From Lepturacanthus savala (lineage: Eukaryota > Chordata > Actinopteri > Scombriformes > Trichiuridae): a stretch of DNA of 64,000 nt. Numbering within the stretch: position 1 is the first letter of the stretch; every line of letters starts with the position of its first letter. A program made the translations under genes and the position numbers. Positions 35,908 to 48,604 of the stretch are shown here, piece after piece. The notes beneath the pieces were generated by a model, which was not told where the DNA came from, made no database searches, and saw only the letters and a list, made by a program, of their open reading frames with translations. The stretch covers positions 10,279,258 through 10,343,257 of the forward strand of contig CM060468.1 of the NCBI GenBank assembly GCA_030544235.1, given 5' to 3'.

Positions 35908-36534
35908 TGCATTAAAGTTTTTGGAGGTGTTGCTCTCTAACAAAATGCAGTCTGGAGTGCAGCTGCAAACCCTCCAACAGATGAGCAAGGGTGTGTATGT
36001 GTGTGTTTTTGTGAATGTTTTTTTCGCATGGGCGTGCATATGTTTCTATGCAGCTGTGGCTCCACCATCAAAGAGCTGTTTACTTGATGCCTATAAAACA
36101 CAGGTTTGAGTTTTGAACGGGCTGATCTGGATTCACCTCAGGAAAAAAAAAAGGGAAAAAAAGCCCCCCGTTGAGTTCCCTGACAGCCGCTCTCATCTCC
36201 CATTTTGACTGGTGACATCAATGCTGTTTCTGTAGCGGTGTTAAACTCTGTTCAGAAATTATATATATATCCTTTTTATCAGAGTAACAGCCTGGTTGTT
36301 CATGTATCAACACGCAAGAACTCCCACTCTTTCCCTTTTGTCTCATCTGTGCATCCTACTCCATTCTCTTAGTTCTTTCATTCCCCCTCTCTCCTTTCTT
36401 TTTTACATGCATACAGACAGAATAAGGTAAAAGAAGTCAACTATAGATTCAAACCTCAGATCTTGAAAACTGTGTTGCATACGATTTCAAAGTTGTGGAA
36501 TGTTAGACCATTCATTGTACATTACAACAGTAGG

Positions 36535-36615
36535 CTGACAAAAAAAAGGGAGGAGAGAGAGGACGAGTAGAAGATGAATAGAGGGGAGAGGAGGAAGCAA
36601 ATGATGCAGAGGAAA
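36535..36615. repeat. Purine-rich tract
   Basis: The plus strand is almost wholly G/A for about 70 bp. Confidence 0.6.
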
Positions 36616-36939
36616 GCAACAAAGAAAAGCACCAACCAAAGCATGCACGACAGATTATGGCCAATTGATTATTAACATTTAAAAAAAGAACTCTTAAATT
36701 TTGGATACATTTCAAAATGAGCCCCAAAGACGCACTGAATTTCCAGAACTACAAACCCATGAGCCCTGAAAAGAATCATGAAACTCACCGATTAAATAGA
36801 CCATCACTGCTTTCCAACCACTCCTCAGAGCAAACCCAGTCATTAAACTAACAAAGGATGCCTATCTGGAACATTCAATGAATCACCAACCAAAACCCAA
36901 AATTTAATTTCTATCACGAATATGAATAGCTAGAGTATC

Positions 36940-37080
36940 TGTTTGCAATCAGAGATACAAAGCAGAGACAAAGCCCGACCAAATACAGACTGAATGACCG
37001 TAGTCTGGCCACAGAGAAAGGACGACATTAGAGACTGAGCTGAACATGTTTTCACTATATGACGTATAAGAGCATGCATA
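36940..37080 (+). pseudogene. Possible remnant of a transposon-encoded protein
   Basis: In one frame 36984-37028 reads YRLNDRSLATEKGRH, resembling a motif of the type YRLSDHxLAxExGRH that I recall from many repetitive, transposon-like fish proteins. Shortly after, a second frame gives AEHVFTI where relatives have an E/H/F-containing stretch. Stops and frameshifts surround it. Family, length and boundaries are unknown. Confidence 0.3.
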
Positions 37081-37099
37081 CACAGCTAATAAGCACCAA

Positions 37100-38690
37100 C
37101 AAGACTATAAAGAAACACAAATATGGTTTACCAGGTAATAAATTTAGTCTACAAGTACTAATCCTTCCTGGAACTCCTTTGGAGCCAAGCTTAAAAGTAA
37201 ATCATCTCTCTGTAAAATGGGAGGACAAGTACTAGCCAGAGCCCAGCGTGCTGAGACCTCTGACTGGATGAGACTGGCTGGCTTGTGGTGTTGTCCAGGC
37301 AGAGTTCCCTGACCCTGTTCTCCGGACGCAGCTGTGAAAGGGACAACTATCAAGCTTCTCCAACAACCAAGTGTACAGCTAGAGAACAGATTCGCTCCAC
37401 TGTTCCAGCATCCTGGATCCCCATCTGATGACCTGGATAACCTCTCATCTTTAAAGCTTGATGAGGACCGAGATTAAATCGGAAAGTAAAAGGCTACAGG
37501 GAAATTTAATGGCCGGGCATCAAATTCCGTATCGTTGCTGTCGAAGTTTGAAGTAAGAAATGTGCAGTACGAAAAGGTCTTCCACATCTACAATTGTGGA
37601 AAAAAAAACATCATAGTACACAAAAGGACCAATGACCAATTGTGAAACAACAGTCTGAGGTACTGACACTTTATTGATCTGTTTGACACATTCAGCTCCT
37701 TAATTTGCTGAGGTGTTAATCAGTGAGCTTTCATTAGAAAACAAGTTAAGACATTCAGCAGAGTTTTGGCTTTCAACCGCATGTACTGGCCATTCATTGC
37801 ACTTTATTGACAATTTTAACTTGTTCTGAGACTACAGATCTTTCTTAAAGCCGATGGGCTTTGCGTTAACAAATAGGAGTCGAATTGTTCATCTCAAACC
37901 TATTTTGCTTCCTTTTGTCCATTTCCTGATATTGCCTCAACCCCTGTGTCCACCTCAATCACTGGCTTTAAGTCAGAAAGGTAATGAAATGGTAAATCAG
38001 CTCAGAATTTCTATTTTCATGAAATTTAATACATTTTTTTTTTAAAAATGTAATAAATTTAAAGTCATAACACTCAAAGTGATCAACTTTATCATCCATT
38101 TCTCGTCAGTCACAGTCTGTTGCAAACAATCGGGCAGATAATCATTCTAACACAAATCTGGCTTTATTAAATAACACGTCTTTTGGCAGGAGAAAGCAGT
38201 TCTAATCAATGATTTAATCATCAGACACAATCTTAAATTGCATGTTTTTTCGAACTGAAACTTGGTTAGACGAAGATAACATTGCAGCTGCTCTTATCGG
38301 GTTGAATTCAACTTCAGCGTTATAATGGAAGCTTGAGTGCATCACAAAAGAGGTTACCATTTCATTTAACGATTTCCTCCAGTGCAAGAAGGTATTTGCC
38401 GTATTTGCTTAGGTCTCAGTCAATGAGCTTGCGTGTGCTGTTCTCTCTAAAACAGTTGAACCCTGACTATGAACGAGGCTAAAAACAGGCAAGGCAGACC
38501 CCGTGGGTGAACAGATAATGGTTTACAGAGTGTATATTTTTACCTGTGTATTGCTCTCTGGTCGACATGCTCCAAAAAATAGATTTTAATAGCGACCCTG
38601 GTCACAGGGGCATTATGAACCATCCAGACCTCTTTCAATTGCGCCCATAGCGTGGTGTGCATCCTTTTTTGTGGAATTTTTTTGTTGGCT
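37100..38690. other. Non-coding, no recognised gene
   Basis: 37150-37450 is GC-balanced and gives partial readable stretches such as LENRFAPLFQHPG, which could be another transposon protein relic, but nothing firm. The remainder is AT-rich. Confidence 0.35.
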
Positions 38691-38693
38691 TTT

Positions 38694-38998
38694 CAAAACA
38701 TCATTATTATCATTAAAAGTTAAAATCCCTTAGACTAATCTATCACAGTGCTATCTTGCAGCAGCACCTCTCTATCACGGCGCTCCTTCTCATGTTGCTT
38801 CCCAGCGCTTTTGTTTCAATTAAGAGATCTGCTGTCCTCTTTAATCCTGCACTGATTTTGCAGCCAACATAAGGAAAGTATTGTGATGTCTTTCAAAAAC
38901 CACATCCTAAGATGTTAGCTGCTACACTATTCGTCAGGAAATCCCAGCGCTATCACCTAACAGAACAGAATCTGGAGCTAAACTTATTTATTTATACA
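38694..38998 (-). repeat. Unclassified interspersed repeat, copy 2
   Basis: The reverse complement aligns end to end with 14278-14669, minus about 85 bp of internal sequence. Both outer edges coincide (GATGTTTTG at one end, ATAAATAAAT-like at the other), so these look like true element ends rather than random truncations. No terminal repeats or coding capacity. Confidence 0.8.
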
Positions 38999-38999
38999 G

Positions 39000-40395
39000 T
39001 AACATGTCCAGGTTGTTACAAAGTACAAAGTAAGAGATTTATCACAAGTCCAGTTTTACATGAACGATAACCAATATCAACACAAATATAGAGATTGGCA
39101 TCCGCACTAAACATAAATTGTAGCCTTTTTCTTACAATAACTGTATTTGCATGTCTCTCCTTTTTGCAATGTATGTCCATGTCTTACCCAATATAGAAAT
39201 TGTCTATTAAGACTCCGTAACAGTCCAGCACAGCCTCATTTGGCCATACATGAAAATCTACTTAAGCTTCTACTTCCTACATGCACTAGTTGTATTCAGA
39301 TGTCTTTATGTTATAGTATGAAGTCTGGAGTTATTTTGCTTCTGCATTTTATCTTGATGCCTTTTTATATTTCATGCAAAGCACTTTAAATTGCCTGTGT
39401 TGTTTTGTGTTGAAACGTGGTATACACATAAACAAATCTTGCCACACTGTGACTCCCCCGCATATACTGTATAGGAGGAATCTCCATATCTATAATTACT
39501 CTCATTCAGTGGATTATTCTCTCATCGCTTGCACTTTGTCTTTGTGTCATTTCCCTCCTTCTACCAAATATCTATCCAAGTAGCAGGCAACGGAGCAAAA
39601 CAATTCATTCAAATAATTCAGAGCGTGTCAGCAATATCTATTGTGATACACAACATGCTCTGGAAACGAAATTGTAAAACTGTTCATAAAACAAATAAGC
39701 AGGTGGGAATTATGACAGGGTGATTCCGATCAACTCAAATACGGTGATCAGTCAGGCCATTTGCTAGTAATAACCTCAGTATTTATCTTTATGTTCATGG
39801 AAGTTTCATATTCTGATTAATGTTATTTAGGGAAATTGATAAATCACTTGAATTAGAATAAAAAAAATATTTATCATCCTCAGATTTATACACATATAAC
39901 TATAATGTATTATAATGTGAATAGTGAGTGTTAACAAAAGAAAGGAAGGGATGCAAGTTCATTTCATTGAGCTAAAAGAACTCCCAAAGTACGGAATTGT
40001 TATATCAGTCAACTGTAATGGACCAATAAAGATCCATATCATAGAAAGTGAGATTTTAATTGCTTTTTGGTTATAAGAAGGTCTTTGTGTTATATAGGCT
40101 ATGTTCCATGTTCCAGCCTGTATTCAGAAACACTCTGACTCAGACTCTCTCTGATTTCTCTGAAGTTGTGATGTCACAGTGAAACAATCACAATCCACCC
40201 CCTCTTCACAGTAAAATAATCCAATCAAAGGACAAAATTCACTATAAATAATATAATAATAATAAATATATATATATATATTGATGATATCACTTCAAAT
40301 AAAGCAAAGAAAAAGGGTAAAATATACAACATTTGAAAGGGAAAGATGTCTTTGTGGATATAATTCCTTTATCCTTTTTTTTTCTTCTTTCATAT
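39000..40395. other. Non-coding, no recognised gene
   Basis: AT-rich sequence with a short TA run at 40267-40281. The frames at 39147-39389 and 39374-39583 have no domain. Confidence 0.45.
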
Positions 40396-40398
40396 ATT

Positions 40399-40422
40399 TA
40401 CTTTTATCTATAGATAAAAGTA
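40399..40422. repeat. 24-bp perfect palindrome
   Basis: TACTTTTATCTA (40399-40410) is followed directly by its exact reverse complement (40411-40422). It is AT-rich, and no repeat family was recognised around it. Confidence 0.85.
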
Positions 40423-40429
40423 TCTGTTC

Positions 40430-42510
40430 TCTCTTTTAACGTTCTGCTTTTTATCATTTTTTAAAAGCTTCCTGTGGGCAGGTGTTTTTAATTAGTGTTT
40501 TGCAATAAACACTAAATGCTGTGCATCTGGTGCATGTACATAACTAAGAACTGATCAACTTTCTGCCGATTAAAGGCGAAAAGCCGTGGCTCTGTGCTCT
40601 TTTTGCTCTACAAAATGACACAAACAGGAAAGCCGATGTCAGAAAGAAAGAAAGAAAGCAGTAAACACATGAGTCTCTATTATATTATATAGCCTTAAAC
40701 CTTTCCGAGCTGGCCCCGAGCCAGTGGCCGCAGTGGCACATATCATCGTTCAGCATCCACCAGTAAAAACTCCCCAAAACACACAGAGCCCAGCAAAACA
40801 CTGCCTGTTAACTGGGATGATTTGACGCGTACCCTTCAAAGTGAGGCTCCATTGATTTTTTTTCTTCTTTTTTTGCTGGTAATTTCCACAGCTGGATGTT
40901 CATCACAAAGCCAGACTGCACGCATAAACCCTCCAGGCTGCTTTTAGAGATGGAAAGTTGATTTTATGTCGGAATGTCTTTGACTGAGTTAAAAAGCACC
41001 AAGAACACGTAATATTTAGTTATTAAATGTTTTAATAGTACTCATAGTTGGAATATAAAGTGAGTCGTGAACTCAGATGGCTTAAAATATTCAGACATTA
41101 AGGTAACGTTAGCTTAGCATGCTGCTGGTCCACCGTGAGCCGTGTCTCCTGCAGCACTGACTACATGTACAGTAACATCCTTTACGTCTGTGAATCAATC
41201 CTACACACACAGAGTAGCTGTACATAGACACACATATTAGTAATGAAGGGCTGATTATAATAAAAGTGTAACCGCGGTACTGGCAGAGGGACTAATTCAC
41301 TGACTATTAATTGACACCATGAACTCTAAACACAGGTGATTGATCGGGAAAATAAAATCGCAAATCATCACTCAAGTCAATTTACTTTCTGTCACTGAAT
41401 ACATTAATGTAACTCATTCAAAGTGATTTTTGCAGTTCTGTTAGGTCTTATTAGATGTTAATAAAGTGAGACATGTCAGACTTGTATGGGCTCGGAGAAA
41501 ATCATTTTTTTTTTTTACGTTCGTTCCGCATCTCCCCTGCATTTATTTACTCCACAAACACTTATTACTGCTGAAACGACCGTGCACTCGGTTTCAGGGC
41601 TGTGTATCATCATCTCCCGGAGCTCTATACTGCACAAATAAATATGATAATACACACACCTCACACTTGACTTCACATTGGAAGCAAACAAAGGTGTGCT
41701 ATGACCCAAGTTCTGGCAAACGGTGGGTGTGGGCAGTACCTGCAATAATTAAGTCAATATTATCATTACCATCATTAAACCCTTACATACTATTTTGGTC
41801 TAATTTGACTCATTTTAACATTTGGCAGCACAAATGTCAAACGTCAAAATACCCTAAATGTCTTTTTTTCCCCCTGAAAATGTGTGGTTTACATGTACAT
41901 GTACCTGTACATAACATGTACCTGTAGCCATTAAAAGAAGTCTGAAGTTTGAAATTACAATAAAATTGATGAATTATGGATTAATTAACCATTTATTAAT
42001 GTCAGATTAGTTATCTATATGTTTTCAAGAGATATGTAGTTCCAAAATTGATATTCTCTTATTGGGAGGGTATTGAATTGAAATTGACCATCAGACCATT
42101 CAATATAAACCGTATGTAAAGGGTTAGGTTGAATCAAATGTACTTCAAATTGGGATTTCTGAAAAAAAAAGGGAGATTCAATATCTCAGGAGATTTGTAG
42201 GTGTTTCTGTGCCCCAGTTGTTAAGTGGGGGATGAATGGAGGAGCGGGACATACAGGTAGAAGAACAGAAAGCTAATGAGCAGGAAACCACCATTGGCGT
42301 TTATCTCTGGGAAATGAAGGGGATAAAGCTTGATCCATTGTCTCAAATGGCAGACACTTTTCACCCATCTGCAGAGGATAATATACTTGGCGAATTACAA
42401 GGTATTCAACTATTATTGAGTTAAGTGTCCTCTTCCAAATCAACCCTAAACTACTTGTGAGTAATAAGGGATGTTTGAATACATGGTTTGGAGTTTGTAA
42501 GAACAGGATG
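40430..42510. other. Non-coding, no recognised gene
   Basis: A short (AAAG)n run lies at about 40645-40660. A 13-bp direct repeat, ACATGTACCTGTA, occurs at 41897-41909 and 41914-41926. The 153-codon frame 41466-41927 has no domain. Confidence 0.45.
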
Positions 42511-42512
42511 AG

Positions 42513-42530
42513 TATGTGTGTGTGTGTATG

Positions 42531-42574
<44 letters not shown>
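42513..42574. repeat. (TG)n microsatellite, about 60 bp
   Basis: GT/TG dinucleotides with a few interruptions early on, then an uninterrupted run to 42574. Confidence 0.95.
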
Positions 42575-42575
<1 letters not shown>

Positions 42576-43756
42576 CAAAGGATAAATGCGGAGTGTAATG
42601 GCACGACAGGAATATCACAGTATGCTTTATCACTTACCCAATTATGTGGGATTGCAAAACTAATCTGCAACTCTATTAAAACAAGAGACCCTACAGCTCA
42701 GGGTTAAATAAAAGCAAATTGCATTACCGCATTACATTACGGCAAACACACACAGGTTTCCTATATGCTGCGCCATTCTTTCAACCGAGACGCCTTCCCC
42801 ATTCACCAATATCTACAATGGGAGTTTAGATGAGCAGCTGTGCAGTGTAAGTCAGTTCCGGAAAGATATGGATATGCGGTTGCTCTTTGAAAACCCCAGG
42901 CTTCTTCAGAACTTCCCACATTCATTAAAAGTTGATTTAATAGAAAAGTCTGTGTTTCTTTTCCCTCGTTTTCTCCGGTAGACATGGCGAAGTTGTGATT
43001 GATTGTACAATACACAGTAGCTCTGTGTGTGCATGTGTCGGTTTTAGATGCTATATGATTAGCGTTAACTGCAATTTTTAACACAGCATTGCTCCTTCAC
43101 GTACAACCATGGAGGACAACAAACTGTAAAGAGCTTTTTAGCAACCAGAAGTGAGATTCATTTGTTCACGCACAACCCATATATTATGTATACATAATCC
43201 AATATTTCTTTATTTGGTTTAATAAATGCTATTTCCATACTTTGTCACCTTAATAAAATATGCATGTTTAGTATGTGGCAAAGGGAAAGGTTACCATTTG
43301 ACTAATTTTCTCCATTTTGGATTTAAATGAGGTCTATTATTTTGAGAAGGGGTTGTTTAGACCCCAAACAATGAAGCCAGCTAAATTGAAATTCACTTGC
43401 TTCATTTTTTACAACGCAGGTGTTACTGATGCACCTTCATTTTCATTCTGGTTAAAACACAGACATTGACTGATTGTCAGCACGAGCTCACTAAAACATC
43501 AGCGCAACATGTTTTGGCATTAACCCCGCAGTCAGGAGCAACTATTTTGGCTCATATTAAAAAAAAAAAAAAGATATGAATAAAACATTAGATAGGATCA
43601 CACATTGAGCATAAGCTTCATTCAAGCCGAGTGCTAAAGTCAAACTTGTATTGGTTGATTAGCATAAGTTGTTTTCAATATAGTTCACAACCACTGGCTC
43701 ATTCGTAGCTGTGTGGCTTGTGACATCCAATCATATTCATGCAGGTGCACAGCAGA

Positions 43757-43798
43757 GACATTATAATTTGACAATTATCACTGTCAAATTATAATGTC
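43757..43798. repeat. 17-bp perfect inverted repeat (hairpin)
   Basis: GACATTATAATTTGACA (43757-43773) is exactly complementary to 43782-43798, with an 8-nt loop. Confidence 0.87.
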
Positions 43799-46099
43799 CC
43801 TGATCTTCAGTTGAATTTACAAAGATTCATGTTCTTGTAGGTTTATTTGAGGTCTGCAAGGTGATAGGAGACAGACTTTAGACACTTGGTGAAGGACTAA
43901 AAAAGGTGAGTTATTTTGTCCCATGTAACCAAAGCACAAATGTACAACGAACACATCATTTCACATAATTAACTATTATTTTGATCATTATTAATTTTCT
44001 GAGACAATGTGATTTAGACAAAATAATCTAATGTGTCTTTTTGTTACTTTAATTTGTTTCCTGCATAATTTCTGATTGTAATCCAGTCCAGTTGATGGCG
44101 TTTTTTTCTTCTGGAAACATGGCGAGCATGTTAAGTAACAAAACAAACTCATATATAACTCAAGAAACTAAGGACAAATCAATGATTATAAACTAAATGT
44201 GTCTTGATTAAACCATTCCACCTGGGGTAGTGGTGAAATCAATGCTAAATCTAAACAAACATATGGAAAGTAATACAAAGTGCTATGGGGACAAATGGTG
44301 TTATCTCACCCACTTTATCACACAACGGTGTAACCGATTGCTACAGTAAATGGTCAATTCCTTGAAGCACATTTCTCCAATGTATCCATCAACAGTGGCC
44401 TTATTGACCTCACCTGTTTAAATTGCTCTCCTTCTCCTCCTCCCTAACCACTGTTGCCTTCATCACATATACGCAGAATCCCAACTGGATCAAATATATT
44501 AAGTCCTGTTCCCTAGAAGCTGGAAAGCATTAGAAACGTATTAACTGAGTTACAAATCAACGAGGCAAATTATGATTACAGCCAAAGACACTTAATCACA
44601 AAGTAACTCAATCGAAACTGCGATCGAATGGAATTTGCAAACATTTTTTGCAATCAATTTAACTCATACACTTTATGAAGATTACAAAAGTTTTAGGGAT
44701 CTTCTTTTAGTATTGAGTTAGCGGAGTTGAGTTAATTTGTTTAAAAAGTTTGTGCATCCATTTGTCTGAGGAATCTTGGTGTCAGTTTCATGGTTTTTAC
44801 CCAAGTGACAATTCTCTCCTGCCACCACAGTAACCCCTTCTTTGTGCAGGATAAACATGGAGATTCTGATCCTTCTCTAATTCACTGTGCTCCGTCTCCC
44901 TGCCTTCATCTACCATGACCTCGAATCCCAGACGGCTTTGTCTGTTCTTTTTCTGCCTGTCCTTCTCATGTCTGACCTTTCTCTCCTGAACCCTGACCCT
45001 GTCTTTTCAAAGGTTGTTTGAAGTCCAGACACTCCACTTCCCTTGTCTTGTCAAAGAGAAGAACTCAGTGTAATTTTCTCTTAATCTTTTCATCCCCTGC
45101 TCTCTAGAAAAGAGCTGTGTTACCTGTGAAATGATGGAGAGAGGGGGTGGATGATGGAAGGATGGAAAAGGGAAGTCTGGAAGAGGGACAGGAAGCCGTT
45201 CTCTATCTGCCTCTCCATCTTGCTAATCTTTATTTTTCCTTTTCTTGTTCTTTTGCTGCATCTCTCTCTTTATCTTGTTCTGATCTTGCTTGATTTAGAA
45301 ACGTTGCTTAATCTCTGGCTTAATGTGCAGAGAAAATGCATCACATAACAGAGGAATACACATGAAATGATGTAAAACAGCCATAAATCAATAATACAAT
45401 TGCCAGGAAAAAAAGGTTGTTTGTGAAGTCAGGATACAATAAAACTTCTCCCTTTTCACTATGCGTCCAACTGTGCCAAAAAAAAAAGACTTCAGTGTTT
45501 TTTTTCCTCTTCAGAGCAACGCCGCCTTTGACTGTGACGGGTAGAAAAGAACGGTTGGGAAGGAGGAAGGAGAGACTGGATGTGACGGACATTCCTTGAA
45601 GAGCTTGGCCTTTCCGTAATTGTGCTCGCCATGGAGCAGAGGTCAGAGGTAAATGCCACACGTGGATATGTCCTCCTATAATGAGTGGGAGAGGGAAGGA
45701 CATATTCACAAACACACACCCTCGGACATGCAGGGCCCCGTGTGCAGGACGCGTCAATGTTCTAAAGAGCATTAACATGCAAACGACAAGTAAGCAAACG
45801 TGCTTTCACACTGTCACAGGAATGAGTTGAATACTTAGGAAATGTGCTCCATCACGGATACAAGTCACCTTATCGCCACCCAAATCATTAATTTCCTCCA
45901 ACATCGGTAATATATTTTGATCGCTGTCAGATTACTTTTGTGTACAGTGAAACCTCTAATAAGTTTGAGGCATTGCCTTTCGTCTAATAAGAGACACCGG
46001 TCTATTATTAGACACAGGCCTATGGTACAGTATGTTTATTGGAAGATTTAAACAATGCAAATTAGGGAATGTTTTTCTTTTTCATCGATTTCACAAGTA

Positions 46100-46608
46100 T
46101 GTGTGTGTGTGTGTATTGTGTTTGTGAAGGGAGCGGGAGACTTGATGATTGTTGTTTGTTTCATTCTGGTGATTTTTCTTTGTTCTGGCATGAGGAAGTG
46201 TTTCTGTCTCTTAAATGAAACTCCAGTGTCTGTTCCATGGGGAGGTGGAATCCTCTTAACTTGTGGAAAAAAAAAAGTCCTTTTCATGTGGTCCACAGTT
46301 AAGATGACCTAAAAGCTTTTGTGTTTCCAGGTCCTGCTGTTAATTTTGTTATGTTGTCAAAGCGTCGCTGTCTCGAGGGGTTGGGAGCGCCGGTAGCTTG
46401 TCCGACCGGCGTTAATCCTGAAACCTTTATCACCAGAAGTGACAGGCCCAGTTTTGCAGGTCCCAATTTCTGTGGACAATATCCACCTTCATCTCTGTTG
46501 GTTGTTTAGTGGAATTTGGGATATTCTCACTACACCTGCGTGCTTTCAGAGTTATTCGCTTCACCTCACCTGTGAGGTTGTGTGAGTGTGTGTGTGTGTG
46601 TGTGTGTG
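46100..46608. repeat. Two (GT)n microsatellites
   Basis: GT runs at 46100-46115 and 46580-46608; the DNA between them is not repetitive. Confidence 0.85.
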
Positions 46609-48604
46609 GTCCTCCTGCTATTTTAACAGATGCCACCTCCTCCTGATCCAACATGTCTCTCCTCACTCTCTCAGTCTCTCACTCGCTCTCTGTTCATTCT
46701 GTACTTATGAGAGGTCACTGATGCCACAATCAATACTTTTAATCTTCCTGTGAATCCTGTTTGATTTACTCCGCTTCAATATATTATAATGCTTGGGAGA
46801 ATATGAACTTCCTTCAGGGGGATTTAGTGTTGGTCACTTTATATGTCGACAGCAGAGTATGATACAGATGGAAGGAGGCATGAGTAAGTTATTTCCTTTC
46901 TCAAGTCAGACTTTAAATTATCTTTAAATGTTAATGTCAATTAAGTTATTTCCTACCACAGACATTACATATATAGTATAACTGTTTATGATTCTCATTC
47001 ACTCATCAGAAGTAGTGAACCTATGATGCATATGGCCTCCCCTGTTGTGTTGGGTTTGTTTATTCTAAAGTGTTTAAAGCTTCACTGCTGTCACCTTAAC
47101 TGTAAAAAATAATAATAATAAAATAAAAAAGCAAGGTTGATGATAGAAGCTACACAGTGTAACCCATGAGCTTGTGAGTCAAATTGTGTTGACATTACAA
47201 TTTCTATGTGGATTCTGTGTGTGGGTGGGCTGCACACGGTGTGTTGGATTTCCTGTTGGCGGTAATATAATTAGACATGCCATGTGCAGAACACATGCCA
47301 GCATATCCCATATATGCATTACATAGCTAGCTGTATGTGTAAATGAAAAACACATATAGGCCTCCTTGATAGAATTTTTACACTAATGGGCACACATGTG
47401 CACTAACCTTGTATATTAATTTTCATAAATCAATTTGATTTGTCACTCTTTACGTCTGTCTGTGGATTTTATGAATATTTATCCAATGGAAAGTATTAAA
47501 AAGAGCTTGTGACCGAATCCCCTAATTCCATTTGATCCTCTAAACCTCATAGCTCCACCATGCCTCCATCTTGAATGAAACGTCTACACCTGACACATGC
47601 AAGTATCTGACATATAAAGACGCACAACAACCTTTGATGATGCAGCGTTCAATCATCTATTTTATACACTGTTGTTTTTTTTTTTCATTTCCTGGATCGA
47701 CAGCGATGATATACACATTTATATTCACCTGAGTCATGCATAATAATATGTTTGTACAGGACACATACTGGTTTGATTGAAGTTGCGGAGATTATGAAAT
47801 GTTAGAAATATAATATATGAAATTAAATTGTTTGTTAAGGTGGAGGAAATTCAATACAATACAAAAACATTTAAGCTGTATGTGGTTTATGTGTATGTAT
47901 TTATCTGTCAGTGTTGATATGTAGTGTCTCTGTTTACTTACCATTCCTGTCTTTATGTTTCTGTGGTACATCACAAATGTTTTCCTCTGTCTACCTGTGC
48001 ATGTGTGTGTGTCTGTGTGTTTGTGTGGGTGTATGTATGTGTTTTATACTTGGCTTTCAAACAGGATGATAATACTTGAAAAGTCAGTCCTGCATGGTCA
48101 TTACAACAGACTAGAGGCTGCATAACCAGCCTTCGCTCATAAAGCACAGACACTACATTACTATGGACTCCGGTTAGACCAGCAATTATTTCCTCACCCT
48201 AATATTTCACTGTTGTAATAATCATGTCCTTTAACCATTCTCTGACCCACAGAGACAAAAACGGTGTTGCTATCAGACACAAAATGGCTGCTGTTAAATG
48301 GAGGTGTTTTTTCTTTAGTGACAGAAATATGTCTTTGCAGCTCTGGTGGAACAAAGGAATCATTGACATGCGATGATAGAGACAGCCAGAGAAAGAAGTT
48401 TAAAAATGAAATGGTCAGGAGTGAAAACATTAAAATGTATGAAAAGTTGTGATATGACCTCCAGCAGCCCAGTCCACATGAATTATATTTACAGTCATCT
48501 GCTTAGTAGTAGATGAGGTTGGTATCGCTGATCTACCAGCAAGCAGAACCTCGTGGCATATTACAGGAAAACAAAACAAAAAACTAAAACTTGAGTTATA
48601 CAAA

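Larger units (their letters stand above)
42580..48600. other. Non-coding, no recognised gene
   Basis: About 6 kb. It contains a hairpin at 43757-43798, GT runs at 46100-46115 and 46580-46608, and C/T-rich DNA near 44860-45110. The 145-codon minus frame 45341-45778 has no domain. 46320-46510 is high-complexity and readable in one plus frame, but it lacks splice context or a recognisable domain. Confidence 0.4.

Noticed and set aside
35755..36109. His-Thr and Cys-Val repeat proteins
   Set aside because: Translation of (CA)n and (GT)n tracts; the same applies to frames at 42273-42670, 61133-61366 and 63722-63952.
40100..40210. Second copy of the CRE-palindrome region (GTTGTGATGTCACAG)
   Set aside because: Only about a dozen bases resemble 18204-18225; the flanks do not align, so it is not a repeat copy.
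41466..41927. 153-codon open frame
   Set aside because: No recognisable domain, ordinary AT-rich composition, no repeat or splice support.
45341..45778. 145-codon minus-strand open frame
   Set aside because: No domain; an overlapping plus-strand frame and a minus-strand frame in another register are also open. Treated as chance.
46320..46510. Possible coding exon (62-codon open frame)
   Set aside because: It is preceded by TTTCCAG, which resembles a splice acceptor, but no domain, donor site or neighbouring exon is evident.
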